From: Zygnema cylindricum
Lineage: Eukaryota; Streptophyta; Zygnematophyceae; Zygnematales; Zygnemataceae
Assembly: GCA_037447655.1 (NCBI GenBank)
Contig: JBBHKE010002419.1
Location: 62,339 to 126,338, forward strand
Direction: 5' to 3'
DNA: 64,000 nucleotides
The notes under the pieces are model-generated. The model made no database searches, was not told where the DNA came from, and worked only from the letters and a program-made list of their open reading frames with translations. A program made the translations under genes and the position numbers. Below, in pieces: positions 10,788-21,439 of the stretch. Position 1 is the first letter of the stretch, and each line of letters opens with the position of its first letter.

Positions 10788-11403
10788 AGCTACAAGAAAG
10801 ATGAAAGTTAACACTCTCTTCATAAAGTTACCAGACGAGTACGAGAACATAGTGTACCGAGTACAGGAAATGACTAATACTTGATGGAATTGGAATACAA
10901 TGATCTGGATGATACTTGTGTAGGAAAACACAATGGAGATTAGGAGAGGAGGAAAGAGCATTCAAGCTCTAGCTGCTAGAGCGGACCGATGGGGGAAGCA
11001 CCCAATGAAACTGTACAAAGGGGAAAGAGATCAAACATGAGGACCGAGGCCTCCAAAAGTTCTTTGTCACTCTTGCAAAAAGTCGGGACACTTCATAGCG
11101 GATTATGTCAAACTGTCGGAGTTGAGGTTCCAAAAGAATCGTGGAGGGGGTTTTTCCGGAGGGAAGAAGAAGGCACTTTTGGTTACAAAAGTGAAAGGGG
11201 AAATTGAGGACGAGTCCTCTAAAGAAGAGGATGGGGAGCTTCTTCTTGATGAGAATTTGGAGGAGATGGAGATTCCTCAAAATCAAAAGTGTGCTCTCAG
11301 AGCCATTCGAGAAGCCCCACAGGAAGGATGGATCATCGACTCAGGTGCATCCATGCATTTGTGTTGTGACAAGCATCTTTTCACCAAGCTAAGAAAGATT
11401 TAG
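10788..11403 (+). pseudogene. Inner copia: gag C-terminal half, zinc knuckle, protease start
   Basis: Gag resumes with TLFIKLPDEYENIVYRVQEM. A knuckle starts at 11065 (C-H-S-C-K-K-S-G-H-F-I-A-D-Y). Its final Cys is replaced by Tyr at 11104-11106, so zinc binding is probably lost. An acidic linker and IPQNQKCALRAIRE follow. The protease motif IIDSGASMHL, with the catalytic Asp near 11338, is intact, but a TAG follows at 11401. Several stops occur upstream as well. Confidence 0.75.
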
Positions 11404-11451
11404 ACAGTAGAGATTGAGTATTGGGATGGGAGAGTAGTTACTACAGATCTA

Positions 11452-12543
11452 GTGGGCTCGGTAGATCTAAAAGTCTTAGCGGAGGGTATGATTGCTATAC
11501 TCACCTTCTCATATGTACTTTACATTCCACAGCAAAGTACAAATCTTGTCTGTATGTCTATATTAGATGATAAAGAGTTTGATACCTTCACTAGAAAAGG
11601 AGTCTTTATTGCTAAGTTTGGAGATGAGGTCTACTTCACAGCAGATAAGGGTAGCCAATGAATGTTTAGGCTTAACCTGAGTAATGAAAAGAAGATTACT
11701 TACTATGTTGGTGTTCTAAAGTTGATGATTTGGCATAAGCCGTTGGGGCATATGCATTTTGATAAGTTGAGGATAATGAAGAAGCTTAGTGTAGTAGAAG
11801 GCATTCAGTTTGGGGATAATGAAATTGTGGATGATTGTAGTGGTTGTACAAAAGGTAAGGCTCACAGACTTCCCTTTCCAAAAGCCACCACATATAGAGG
11901 TGAGAAAGTATTAGATCTAATACACACAGATATATTGGGACCGGCAAAAGTACCCTCAGTTGGAGGGAAAAGGTTTATGCTGACCATAACCGATGATTGG
12001 TCCAGATACTCTAGAGTCTACTTCCTAAAAACAAAGTCTAAAACACCAACTTACTTGAAAGAATATAAGGCTTGGAGTGAGAAGTTGCACGGAACCCCTA
12101 TTAAGAGGATAAGGAGTGATAATGGGGGAGAGTATACCTCTAATCAATTTGAAGAATACTTGAGGGATGAGGGAGTTCAACATCAAAAAAATGTGCCTTG
12201 TAATCTAGAGCAAAATGGGGTAGCTGAGAGGTTGAACCGGACTCTATGAGATAGTGTATGTAGTATGTTGGCCGACAAGAAGATAGGAAAGAGATTTTGG
12301 GCAAAAGCCATGAACTTTGCTAACTACATTAAATATAAAGTCCCTACCTCACCCGTGAAAGGAATGACACCTTATGAGAGATGGGTTGGAAGGAAACCAG
12401 ATATTTCTCACCTGAAAGTATTCGGTAGTCAAGTTTACAGTCTTGATACGGATAGGAAAAACAAGAAAGTAGATGCTAAAGGAAAACCGAGATATTTGTG
12501 GGATATGTTGAGGATGTCTAGGTATATAGAGTCTATGGCTTAG
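11452..12543 (+). pseudogene. Inner copia: GAG-pre-integrase and integrase
   Basis: Fragments carry the His-Cys zinc region (WHKPLGHMHFDKL to CSGCTKGKAH) and integrase catalytic regions with LIHTDILGP (first Asp), RIRSDNGGEYTS (second Asp) and EQNGVAERLNRTL (Glu). These are the copia DDE residues. The frame is broken by stops at 11659 and 12247, and again at 12541. Confidence 0.85.
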
Positions 12544-12579
12544 TAAAGCAAGATATCATTCTGGTAAAACACCTAGTTG

Positions 12580-13840
12580 TCATGGATGAAAGGAAGTCAT
12601 TTGATCCCTTCAAATATACCACGAAGATAAGAATCAGTTTTGAGTCCGAGAGTAAGGAGGACTGGGTTCTCCTTGGAAGGGACATAAGTGAAACGGTGAT
12701 TGTGAATTCAGGGGAGATTCAAGATAGAAGAGATATACCTGAACCTCCTACGCACTCTGAGGAGACAGAAGAGGAGGAACCGGACCGGCTTCTATGGATA
12801 GGGGAGCAGATGAAACAGTGAGGAGAAATCCGAGACTTTCCTCGATTCTAGCTTCGCGTTTTGAAGGAGGGCGAAGAAGCGACAAAAAGATACAAGAAAA
12901 ATAGGCCGCTCACAAGGTAACTAAGTTCTCTCACCTTGATGAGCCTCAGTCATACTCAGAGGTAATGAACAACCCTGAGAGAGACAGATGGGTTAGAGCC
13001 ATAAATGATGAAATGGCTTCCATCATGGAAGCAAATACTTTGGAACTAGTGGAAAGTCCCCCGGATAGAAGAACGATTGAGTGTAAATAGGTGTTTAAAC
13101 TAAAAGTGAACCTAGATAATACCATTGAAAGATATAAGGCTCGGTTAGTAGCAAAGGGGTTCACTCAATAGGAGGGGATTAACTAGGAGGAGACTTTTGC
13201 TACAATTGTTCGGTTCCTATCAGTAAGGATTCTCCTCTGTCTAGCGGCTGCGGAACACATGGAGATACACCAAATGGACATTAAGACCATCTTCCTCAAT
13301 GGTGAGCTAGAGGAATAAATCTTCATGTGACAACTAGAGGGGTTTGTGGAGGAAGGAGAGGAGAGCAAAGTCTGCAAGCGCATAAAATCCTTATATGGAC
13401 TAATGCACGCTCCCTCACAGTGGAACAAAAAACTAGATGAGTAGATGAGTTTCTCACCGGTCTGGAATATATCCGGATCATCTCTGACCATTCTATCTAT
13501 ATGTTTGAGGATGAGAATGGTGTCATTTTTATTGCAATTCATGTGGATGATTTGTTGGTGTTAAGTAAGTCTTTGGATATTATCAATAAGTTAAAAAAAG
13601 ATCTAAGAAGCAGATTTGACATGAAGGATTTAGGGGAGGCAAGATATATTTTAGAAATTCAAATAGAAAGAGATAGGAACAAAAATATCATCAGACTTAC
13701 TTAGAAAGAAGCAATAGCAAATATGCTTGAGAAATTCCAGATGGATAAGGCAAATAGTTGTACCACTCCCATGGACTTGAAGAAAGTAAGTGATGGGAGT
13801 GTAAAAGGAGGAGTAATAATCTTAGATGATTAGACGAGTC
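12580..13840 (+). pseudogene. Inner copia: reverse transcriptase
   Basis: The frames give NDEMASIMEANTLELVE, YKARLVAKGFTQ, a MDIKTIFLNGELEE block (the first catalytic Asp box), SLYGLMHAPSQWNKKLDE, and IAIHVDDLLVLS carrying the YVDD-type catalytic Asp pair as HVDD. DMKDLGEARYILEIQIER follows. At least six stops interrupt it. A typical copia RT-like domain (RVT_2 family). Confidence 0.85.
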
Positions 13841-13842
13841 CA

Positions 13843-14554
13843 TTGGAAAGAGAATTTATGAAGTCAATTCTTTACTGGCAGGTTGTAGGAAGTTTAATCT
13901 ACTTTATAAACTATACCAAGCAAGACATAGCGACAGCAGTTGGAGTACTCAGTAGGATTTTTAATGATCCTAGGAAGAGAGACTGGGAGGCAGCCAAAAG
14001 AGTCATGAGATATCTCGTGGGAACCAGAGAGTTATGGTAGCCTTTCGAATGGGAGCACACTGAGATCACTACTTGGAGTGATGCCAGTTATGGGGATGCA
14101 CCATTGAGAAGATGCACTTCTGGGTATGTTTTGTATGTGGGGAAAGGTGCTTGCTCTTGGAGCAGCAAGCAACAAAGGGTTGTAGCTCAGTCTACTATGG
14201 AGGCTCAATACATGGCCTCTTGTTCTGCTGTGAAAGAGTTGATGTGGGTCAAGTCCTTGTTGCAAGAATTGGAGTATATAAAGGAGGGAGTTCATGAAGT
14301 GTTTTGTGATAGTGAAGTTGCCATTGCAAATGCAGCTAATCCAAAACATCATTTCAAAGCTAAGCATATGGACAAAAGATTGAGTTTTGTGAGAGAAAAA
14401 GTTTAGAATAAGATTGTGAATCTTGTATATAAATCTAATGAGGAGATGGTGGCTGATATGATGACAAAACCAGTGTCTTCTCCCAAGTTAAAATATTGTA
14501 GAGTAAAGTGTGGACTAAAACTGGAGTTGAAATAAGACTAGAAAATAAGGGGAG
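13843..14554 (+). pseudogene. Inner copia: RNase H and polypurine tract
   Basis: TKQDIATAVGVLSR, then ITTWSDASYGDAPLRRCTSGY, WSSKQQRVVAQSTMEAQYMA and CDSEVAIANAANPKHH mark the copia RNase H with its catalytic acids, broken by stops at 14038 and 14404. The region ends with a purine run (AAAATAAGGGGAG, 14542-14554), the polypurine tract, directly before the 3' LTR. Confidence 0.85.
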
Positions 14555-15560
14555 TGTTGAGAGTACTACATTTATAGGGTATTTTCTAGGTCTAAATATA
14601 TTAGCAAAATAGGAAAAAAAAAAGGGCGGATAGCCTACCTCCACCTCCTCTCTTTAGCCCCAATACTTGTTGTAGTCACTGAAGGTTAGAGAGGGTGGTT
14701 GAGCCATGGCTGCCTTAGCTCCACAGGCAAGACTAAAGAATGACATAAGTCACTCTAAACAAAAGGTTGAGTCTGGGAGGACTCGAACCTCCGACTTGTA
14801 GAGCGAGGTGTAGCCGTCAGCTCTAACCGGTCTGTCATATAAGTTCGTTACAGTACATGGGGTAAGATATTTATTTAAACATTAATATGAACATTAGTCT
14901 GATTAACGGAACTACAAATAGTGAACATAAAACATATTAGATTCAGTGCGTGCATCAAATTTGCCGCACGAAAAAAATGAATAAGACATTTATTTCGACG
15001 ACATATATCAAAAGTCGGTCTTCAACTGACGGCGCTAAACATCGACGAGGTCGCGGAATGGTCACTTTGGCGGTTTTCGGACGTGGCATGACCTGGTGAT
15101 ACGTGGCACGATGAGGAGCACAAATCGCGGACGACATGAGGACAAATCCAAAAGCGACACGCGTCCACTCTATGGCCTTGTCGTACACAGGCCAAACAGA
15201 AAGTACATCGCCCACTGTACCTTTCTGTACTTTAGAGTCTCTTGAATAGAGCGTACCTCAATAGATAGGGGTTTTAAGGGGGGGTTTTGGGACTTAGGGT
15301 ATTTGGGTAGGTAGCACCTCTCTCCTAGAGAGCTTGTATGAAAGATTTGCATATTTGCTGCCTCATAACTAATTGGTTGGTTGGTCGTTTTCAGTGATTA
15401 TTTTTTCTACGGACTCAAGGGAGTCCAGGCTCCACAAAGGTGCATTCACACTGTTAATTTGGCAGCTTGGGCAGCAATTGTTGTGGTTGAAAGTGGGTTA
15501 GTTAAAAACTATCTAGAGGCTTTCTGAATTCTCTAGTCCAATGGAGGACACAGAATTGCA
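14555..15560 (+). mobile_element. 3' LTR of inner copia (LTR B)
   Basis: About 1,006 bp, starting TGTTGAGAGTACTAC right after the polypurine tract and ending GAATTGCA. It shares blocks with LTR A and LTR C (TTGTAGTCACTGA, TTTAATTTCGACG-like, ACTCAAGGGAGTCCAGGCT, the CCAATGGAGGACACA end). After its last base the sequence reads as outer-copia integrase. It also contains a tRNA-like segment not seen in the other copies. Confidence 0.75.
14763..14845 (-). other. tRNA-like relic (box A/box B) inside LTR B
   Basis: The minus strand contains a perfect box B, GGTTCGAGTCC. It lies within a perfect 5-bp T-arm hairpin (GGAGG-TTCGAGT-CCTCC). A box A/D-arm-like GACCGGTTAGAGC lies about 40 bases upstream. 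The 3' side reads CAGACTCA like an acceptor strand, but no complementary 5' strand is present and no standard anticodon arm folds. It is therefore a degenerate tRNA or tRNA-derived SINE head, not a working tRNA. Confidence 0.5.
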
Positions 15561-18122
15561 CTAACTTTACGGAGTATAAAACATGGAGTAAAAAGCTTCA
15601 TGACACCTAAAAAGAGAGTGAGGAGTGATAATCGGGGGGAATACACTTCTAATGAGTTTGAGGATTTTTTGAAAGAGGAAGGGGTTGAACACCAAAAGAC
15701 ATTTCCAAAGAATCTACAACAAAACGGTGTAGCCGAAAGACTAAATCGGACATTAAGTGATAGTGCCCATAGTATGTTGTCGGATAAAAAAAGAAAAAAG
15801 TTTTTGGGAAGAAGCTTTGAATTGTGCTAATTATCTCAAAAATAGAGTCTTTACCTCGGTTGTAAAAGGACAAACACTTTATGAAAGATGGACCGCGAGA
15901 AAACCAAATATTTCACACTTAAAGGTGTTCCGAAGTCAAGTGTTTAGTCCAAACACAAAAAAATCTGATTGGAAGTTAGATGCGAGGGGAAGTCGGGATA
16001 CCTCTTTGGGTATGATGAAAATGTAAAGGGATAAAGAGTTTATGATCTTGGAAGACAAGACATCATTCTGGTAAAATACTTGGTAGTCATGGAGGAAGGA
16101 AAGTTCATAGATCTTTTTAAATACACTAAACCGGTTAGAGTTAGAATTGAATCGGAAAATGAGTTAGATTCAGATTCTTCTAACCGAACTCTGGTTCAGC
16201 CTAACCTTGCAGAAGAAGAGAAAAATGTTACCGAGAGTGACACTCTCTTGAAGTCACAGCTTCCAATTCAAACCGAGGAAGAAAACAACGAAAGACCGGA
16301 AATGGTTGATAAACGTTCGCAGATGGACTCCACGGATAGGGGAGAAGATGAAGTCATCCGGAGAAATCCGAGATTACCCTCCATTCCAGAATCAGAGTTT
16401 GAAGAAGGAAGGAGAATGAACAAGAGACTTGAAGAGAGACAAGTGGAAAACAAGGTAACTAAGTTGTCACATTTAAGCAAACCCCAGAGTTACTCGGAAG
16501 CAGTTAATAGTCCGAAACATAGTAGATAGGTGATATTCATTAATGATGAGATGGCTTCCATTATGGAAGCAAACAAATAAGAGCTGGTGGATTCCCCGCC
16601 GGACAAAAAGCCGATAGGATGCAAGTGGGTATTTAAGTTGAAACGCAACCCGGATAACATTATCAAGTGATAGAAGGCCAAATTAGTGAAAAATGGGTTC
16701 ACACAGAAGAAGGGAATCAATTATGAGGAGACCTTTGCCCCGGTTGTTAGATTTTCCCTCCGTCCGGATTATTTTTAGTCTACCAACATCTAAAGACATA
16801 GGAGTGCACCAGATGGACATCAAAACCGCTTTCTTACACGAGAATTAGAAGAATATATCTTCATGGGAAAAACCGGAAAGATTTGTGGAGAAAGGAGAAG
16901 AAAGTAAGATGTGCATATTGATAAAGTCTCTTAATGGACTAAATCAAGCTCCATGCCAATGGAACAAGAAGCTAGACGAGTTTTTGACGAGAATAAGATA
17001 TATTCCAATCAGTTCGGATCATTTCATCTATCTATTTGAGGATGAGGAAGGTATAATTTTCATTGTCGTACATAATAATGATTTGCTTGTTTTGAGTAAA
17101 TCGCTAGAGAAAATTAATTGATTGAAAGAGGATCTAAAATGTAGATTTGAAATAAAGACTTAGGGGAGGCAAGGTATATTTTGGGAATTCAGATGTAGAG
17201 GGATAGAGAGAAGAAAACAATTAGACTAACTAAAAAAGAAGCCATTGGAAATTTGATTGAAAATTTTCAAATGGATAAAGCATATAGTTGTACGACTCTA
17301 ATGGATTTAAAGAAGGGAAATGGAGGGAGGTCGTAAGAGGGAGTCTTGATCTTAGATAATGAGTTAAGACTTGAGGAAAGCAAGTTTATGTAAATTATTC
17401 GGTACAGGCATGTTCTATGTAGTTTGATATATTTTATGAACTTTACTCGTCTTGATATTGCAGCAGCTGTAGGGATATTAAGTAGGAGTCTGAATGATCC
17501 GAGGAAGAAAGATTAGGAAACAACCAAAAGGGTCATGCGATACTTGAAAGGAACGAGAGATCTGTGGTTGCATTTGGGAGGGGATAATACTTACATCACC
17601 ACTTGGAGTTGCATTTAGGAGGGGATAATACTTACATCACCACTTGGAGTGATGGCAGTTATAATGATGCTCCGATGAGAAGGTGTACTTCTAGGTATGT
17701 GTTGTATGTTGGGAATGGGGCTTGCTGTTGGAGCAGCAAACAACAATTGGAGATTGCTCAGTCCTTCATGGAGGCTGAGTATATGGCCTCTTGTTCGGCT
17801 GTGAACGAATTTATGTGGATGAAATACTTGCTTCAAGAACTTAGATATATAAAGAAATGGAGTGCAAAAAACATTTTGTGACAATCTAGCTGCGATTGCA
17901 ATAACATCAAAACCCTAAGCATCACTTTAAAGCTAAGCATATGGATATTCTTTGAGCTTTGTTAGAGAGAAAGTTGAGGATAAAATAATAAGTTTGGAAT
18001 ATAGACCGGATGGAGAAATGGTAGCAGATATATGATGAATAAGCCAGTTCTTTCTCCCAAATATATATTTTGTAGGGAGGAGTGTGGACTAAAGCAAAAG
18101 ATAAACTAGAAAATAAGAGGAG
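15561..18122 (+). pseudogene. Outer copia: integrase C-terminus, RT, RNase H
   Basis: It resumes inside integrase (RVRSDNRGEYTSNEF, QQNGVAERLNRTLSD) and runs through the RT (GCKWVFKLKRNPDN, a MDIKTAF block, NGLNQAPCQWNKKLDEFL, IIFIVVHNNDLLVLSKS) and RNase H (TTWSDGSYNDAPMRRCTS). The YVDD-type box reads HNND, so the first catalytic Asp is lost. Many stops and frameshifts break it. A purine run, AAATAAGAGGAG, precedes LTR C. It is collinear with, but distinct from, the inner copy at 12047-14554. With the left fragments at 690-2349 it forms one older element. Confidence 0.8.
17568..17649 (+). repeat. 41-bp direct duplication in outer copia RNase H
   Basis: Two adjacent copies of a 41-base unit (17568-17608 and 17609-17649, differing by G/A in TTTGGGAGG versus TTTAGGAGG). 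They duplicate the stretch just before the RNase H TWSD motif. It is a decay event in a dead element. Confidence 0.9.
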
Positions 18123-19113
18123 TGTTGAAAAAGGTATTTTATATTGTAGTTCTTTTGTTCATGGTCTTACGGTAGTCCTCAGACTTGTTGTAGTCACTGA
18201 GGACTGGCAAGCAGCCATGGCTACCCCATGCAGACAAGGAGACACCATACAGACAAGGAGACAGACAGATAGGAACAAAAGACCTAGCTCATGCAAAAGA
18301 TAGATGGATATGACCATGATTTGATCTAGTCCTCCCTGATAAGACGTCATGTGGCATAGCCGTTCGTCTTAAACATTAGGTCTTGATGTCGTTAAAATAT
18401 ACCGGATGTGATTAATATTTAAACATTACGAAATAGCATATTTCATTTAAAAGTTTACGGGTCAAATTGAACATGGAGAATGTGTCGGTCCACACAAAAT
18501 CTGGATCGCACGGAATGTGCAAAACGACATTTAATTTCGACGGACAAAATCAAATGTCCAAATTTGATCGAACAGCTCACAAAGAAGTCAGTGTACCAAA
18601 ATGGACTTTTGGCGGTTTGCGGAGCAGATGTTGACAATGACATGTGGCCAGTTCTTATTGGACATCGGATATTCGGGGGGAGCGACTACAACTCAAGAAC
18701 TGACACACATCAACGGAGCGGCCATGCTGTACTATGGTCATAAAAAAAGTACAACGGTACTTGTACCTTCTTGTACCTTACAGTATTTTGATTGGCTATG
18801 TACACTAGTAGTAGGTTCAAAGAAGGAGTTTCGAACTTAGAAAAATGTTAGGTTTTTCGTCTCTCTCAGAGAGTGCATCTGCATTTATAGGCCATCTTTG
18901 GCAAGTCATAACTTAATGCTAGGTGAGCAATTTCAGTGATTCTTTTTGTTGCGAACTCAAGGGAGTCCAAGCTACATAAGGGTGTAATAGGTCAAAACAA
19001 TTTGCCTACTAGGGTGGCACTTATTCATTGCTAAAGTCAAAAGTGCAAATATTATCCCAAAGGCTTTATATAAGCGAGGCATTCTGTGGACCAATGGAGG
19101 TCATAGAATTACA
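18123..19113 (+). mobile_element. 3' LTR of outer copia (LTR C)
   Basis: 991 bp, TGTTGAAAAAGG to AGAATTACA, directly after the polypurine tract of the outer copia. Close relative of the inverted solo LTR at 898-1827. Confidence 0.75.
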
Positions 19114-19157
19114 TATTGTAGTTAGGTGCGAAATGGAAGTAGGATCGTTATACGGTA

Positions 19158-20377
19158 CACCGCTAATCGCTATTAGAGTAAATAACGCTAATTCAGTGCC
19201 ATTTTTTATTTTTTTTTAACCTGAAATACAATCCATTATGTTATTTTTTCCTTTACGCCTTTTAGTGTTTTTTTTTTTAAATAGCGTTAATAACGGAAGT
19301 ATACTGCGATATTTATAGTGTGGTGTACGGACAGGGTCTGTTTTTACCAAAATGTACTTTTTGAAATAAAAATGTACAAAAAGTCATTTAATGTAATTGC
19401 GCACGTATGTGAATGTGCACTAGAAAAAGAGACGGAAAATCAAATATTCAGATTTTGGCGTACAAATTGTACGGATACATATATTGATGTAGACATCGAT
19501 GAAGGTATTTATTATTCGAAAAATCCCAAATTAAAGTTAGGGTGGGGTTCTATCCAACCAAAAGTGAGGTTGTTTAGAGAAATTCAAACCTCTCCGTACT
19601 ACGGTGTACCTTTTATTCTGTTTTTATGAGGAGAACAACATTACAGATAATCTTGCCAATATTCTCCAAAAGTCTTGGATTTAACAATGATCGTTGGATA
19701 TTTTATCGCGAAGCATTCGCTTCGAAAGTTTTTGTAAATGGTGATGTACCGGGCGAGGTACATCACCAATTACTGAAAAATTTGAGTCGTTACACGTTAG
19801 ATAATGAGCATACGTGTCAAGATGGCAACCAACGGAAATCAGAAAATTTCGCACATGATATACGTATTCAAAAATCCAACAGAAAATACAAACGAAATCT
19901 CGTAACGCACTTTTGTCACGCTATTTTTGTTAAGGCCCATTCGTCACACTATTTTTGGCAACGCTCAATTGTCACGCGTAAAAACAGGAGCCCTACAAAT
20001 ATGCGGTGGTGTTTGATAAAACGTATGCAAAGAGTACAAAAGTTGTGTTGAACGATGACCTGGTACGCACGTACATGGTACGCAAATGAAATTCTTTTGG
20101 TCGGTGTGAAAATCATTGACGATTTTCAATGTCAAATCTACAGCTCCGTGTCACCACTCTTTTGCTAACACGTGGATTACAGACTCTGCGCAATGGAACT
20201 TCGTTCAAAATGTAGCATTCTGTAATGTAGCCGTACAATTACAGAATACCCTAATGGAACTTCACCTTAAATAGTATATATGTTTTTTTTGAATTTTTTT
20301 ATTTCCTAATTAGCGTTAATAACACTAATTATTTTTTTACGCTATTTATTCCTTTACTCTAATAGCGATTGGCGGTG
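19158..20377 (+). mobile_element. TIR element of the CACCGC family, 1.2-kb form
   Basis: The left end reads CACCGCTAATCGCTATTAG after TA. The right end is the inverse, CTAATAGCGATTGGCGGTG, followed by TA. The TA pair is the likely target duplication. Inside, the block from about 19310 (GTGTGGTGTACGGACAG to GCGCACGTATGTGAATGTGC) is shared with the 540-bp members at 31304-31843 and 50098-50638. This copy holds about 680 bp more. Reading frames of about 100 and 140 codons lie inside, but I recognise no transposase motif. Confidence 0.8.
19740..19767. other. Perfect hairpin in the 1.2-kb TIR element
   Basis: GGTGATGTACC, a 6-base loop, then GGTACATCACC: an 11-bp perfect stem near the middle of the element's unique part. 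Confidence 0.85.
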
Positions 20378-20403
20378 TACTGTTACCTTTCGGGTATGGA
20401 AAT

Positions 20404-21096
20404 CATAGATGTCCTATGCGCATAAAACGCACGGAGTAAACTAACGAATACTACGTAGAGTGCGCATATAACAATTTCAAACTTTTAAATTTCGTAGGTA
20501 AAATTTGATTTTTTTTTTGACTTTCAAATTTCATTTTTTTTCAATATTCAATATCCTAAAAACTTGAAAAGTGCAGCGAACTGGCGGCGAGCGCCGGAAT
20601 TTATAGCTTCTCCAACGGCGGCTTCCTTCTAAAGACGGATTGGAGGGATGAAAATACGCCCGCGCAAATGACGCCAAACGGCTCAAGGAACCGTTGGAGA
20701 TGCCATAAATTCCGCGACTCGCCGCTCAGATAAAAATACGCGTGCAAGACGCCATAAGTTCCGCGGCTCGCCGCTCAGGTAAAAATACACGCGCGAGACG
20801 CCAAAAATTTCGCCGCTTGTCGCGCAGATAAAAACACGCGCACGCAAATGAAGCGAAAGTGCAAAACTGAAAAGTGCAACGAACAAGCGACGAGCGGCGG
20901 AATTTACGGCGGCTTCCTTCTGAAGACGGAGTGGAGGACACAAAAAATACGCGCGCGCAAATGAAGCATTTTTTTTAGTGTCCGTACAATTTTTTGTACA
21001 GTGTGAGACGTACGAAATTTACGAAACCTACGAAACAAACGAATACTACGTGGTTTTCGTAAAAAAGTACAAATTCATACGAATTGTACATCTATG
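20404..21096. mobile_element. hAT-like non-autonomous DNA transposon
   Basis: Termini CATAGATGTCC at the left and GTACATCTATG at the right are inverted repeats. A perfect 8-bp duplication, ATGGAAAT, flanks the element (20396-20403 and 21097-21104). Eight-base duplications with C-A-...-GATGTC-like ends are typical of hAT elements. At 693 bp there is no transposase. The interior is CpG-rich and tandemly repeated. Confidence 0.82.
20703..20850. repeat. About 49-bp tandem repeat, three copies, inside the hAT-like element
   Basis: Three diverged units start GCCATAAATTCCGCG, GCCATAAGTTCCGCG and GCCAAAAATTTCGCC. Each holds a CGCCGCT-like core and an AAAAAYACRCGCG end. Related segments (GGCGGCTTCCTTCTRAAGACGGA) flank them at about 20618 and 20912. 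Confidence 0.8.
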
Positions 21097-21439
21097 ATGG
21101 AAATCACTCAAATCACACATTCTGAAATTTGTCATTACGTTTTTTGTCGAGTACTGTAGTTTATATTCTGATTTTGAGTCGATAACGAAGATTCTGGTGG
21201 GTCGATGTGAAAGTTCCGTATGTGCATTCCCAAACTCCCAATCCTTGCGTGGCTGACAACAGATTCCATTCTAGTGGCAACGCAGTACAGGAACCGTGGC
21301 TGCCAGTATTTGCACATGTAGTGACATATGTTCATTGGCTACCTGCCGTAAGGCACTGTTCAGGATAAAACTGCAGGTTCGACGTCGCCACGTGGAGCCT
21401 AGCTGTAGCATCCTTTATCTGCCGCTTCTTTTCATTTCA

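Larger units (their letters stand above)
2350..15560 (+). mobile_element. Inner Ty1/copia element, decayed, interrupted by a Ty3 element
   Basis: Boundaries are a truncated 5' LTR end (2350-2429) and a complete 3' LTR (14555-15560). Between them lie gag, zinc knuckle, protease, integrase, reverse transcriptase and RNase H in Ty1/copia order, interrupted at 3007-10782 by a Ty3 element. Many stops show it is dead. The two LTR pieces differ at roughly one base in five over 80 bp, so this insertion is far older than the Ty3 one inside it. It sits inside the integrase of the outer copia element. The nesting is inferred from collinear coding fragments on both sides. Confidence 0.7.

Noticed and set aside
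14763-14845. Functional tRNA gene
   Set aside because: Box B and the T-arm are perfect, but the 5' acceptor strand and a standard anticodon arm are missing.
20683-20943. Overlapping minus-strand frames with Arg/Ala-rich repeats
   Set aside because: They are translations of the 49-bp tandem repeat inside the hAT-like element. Repeated units stay open in two frames because of composition.
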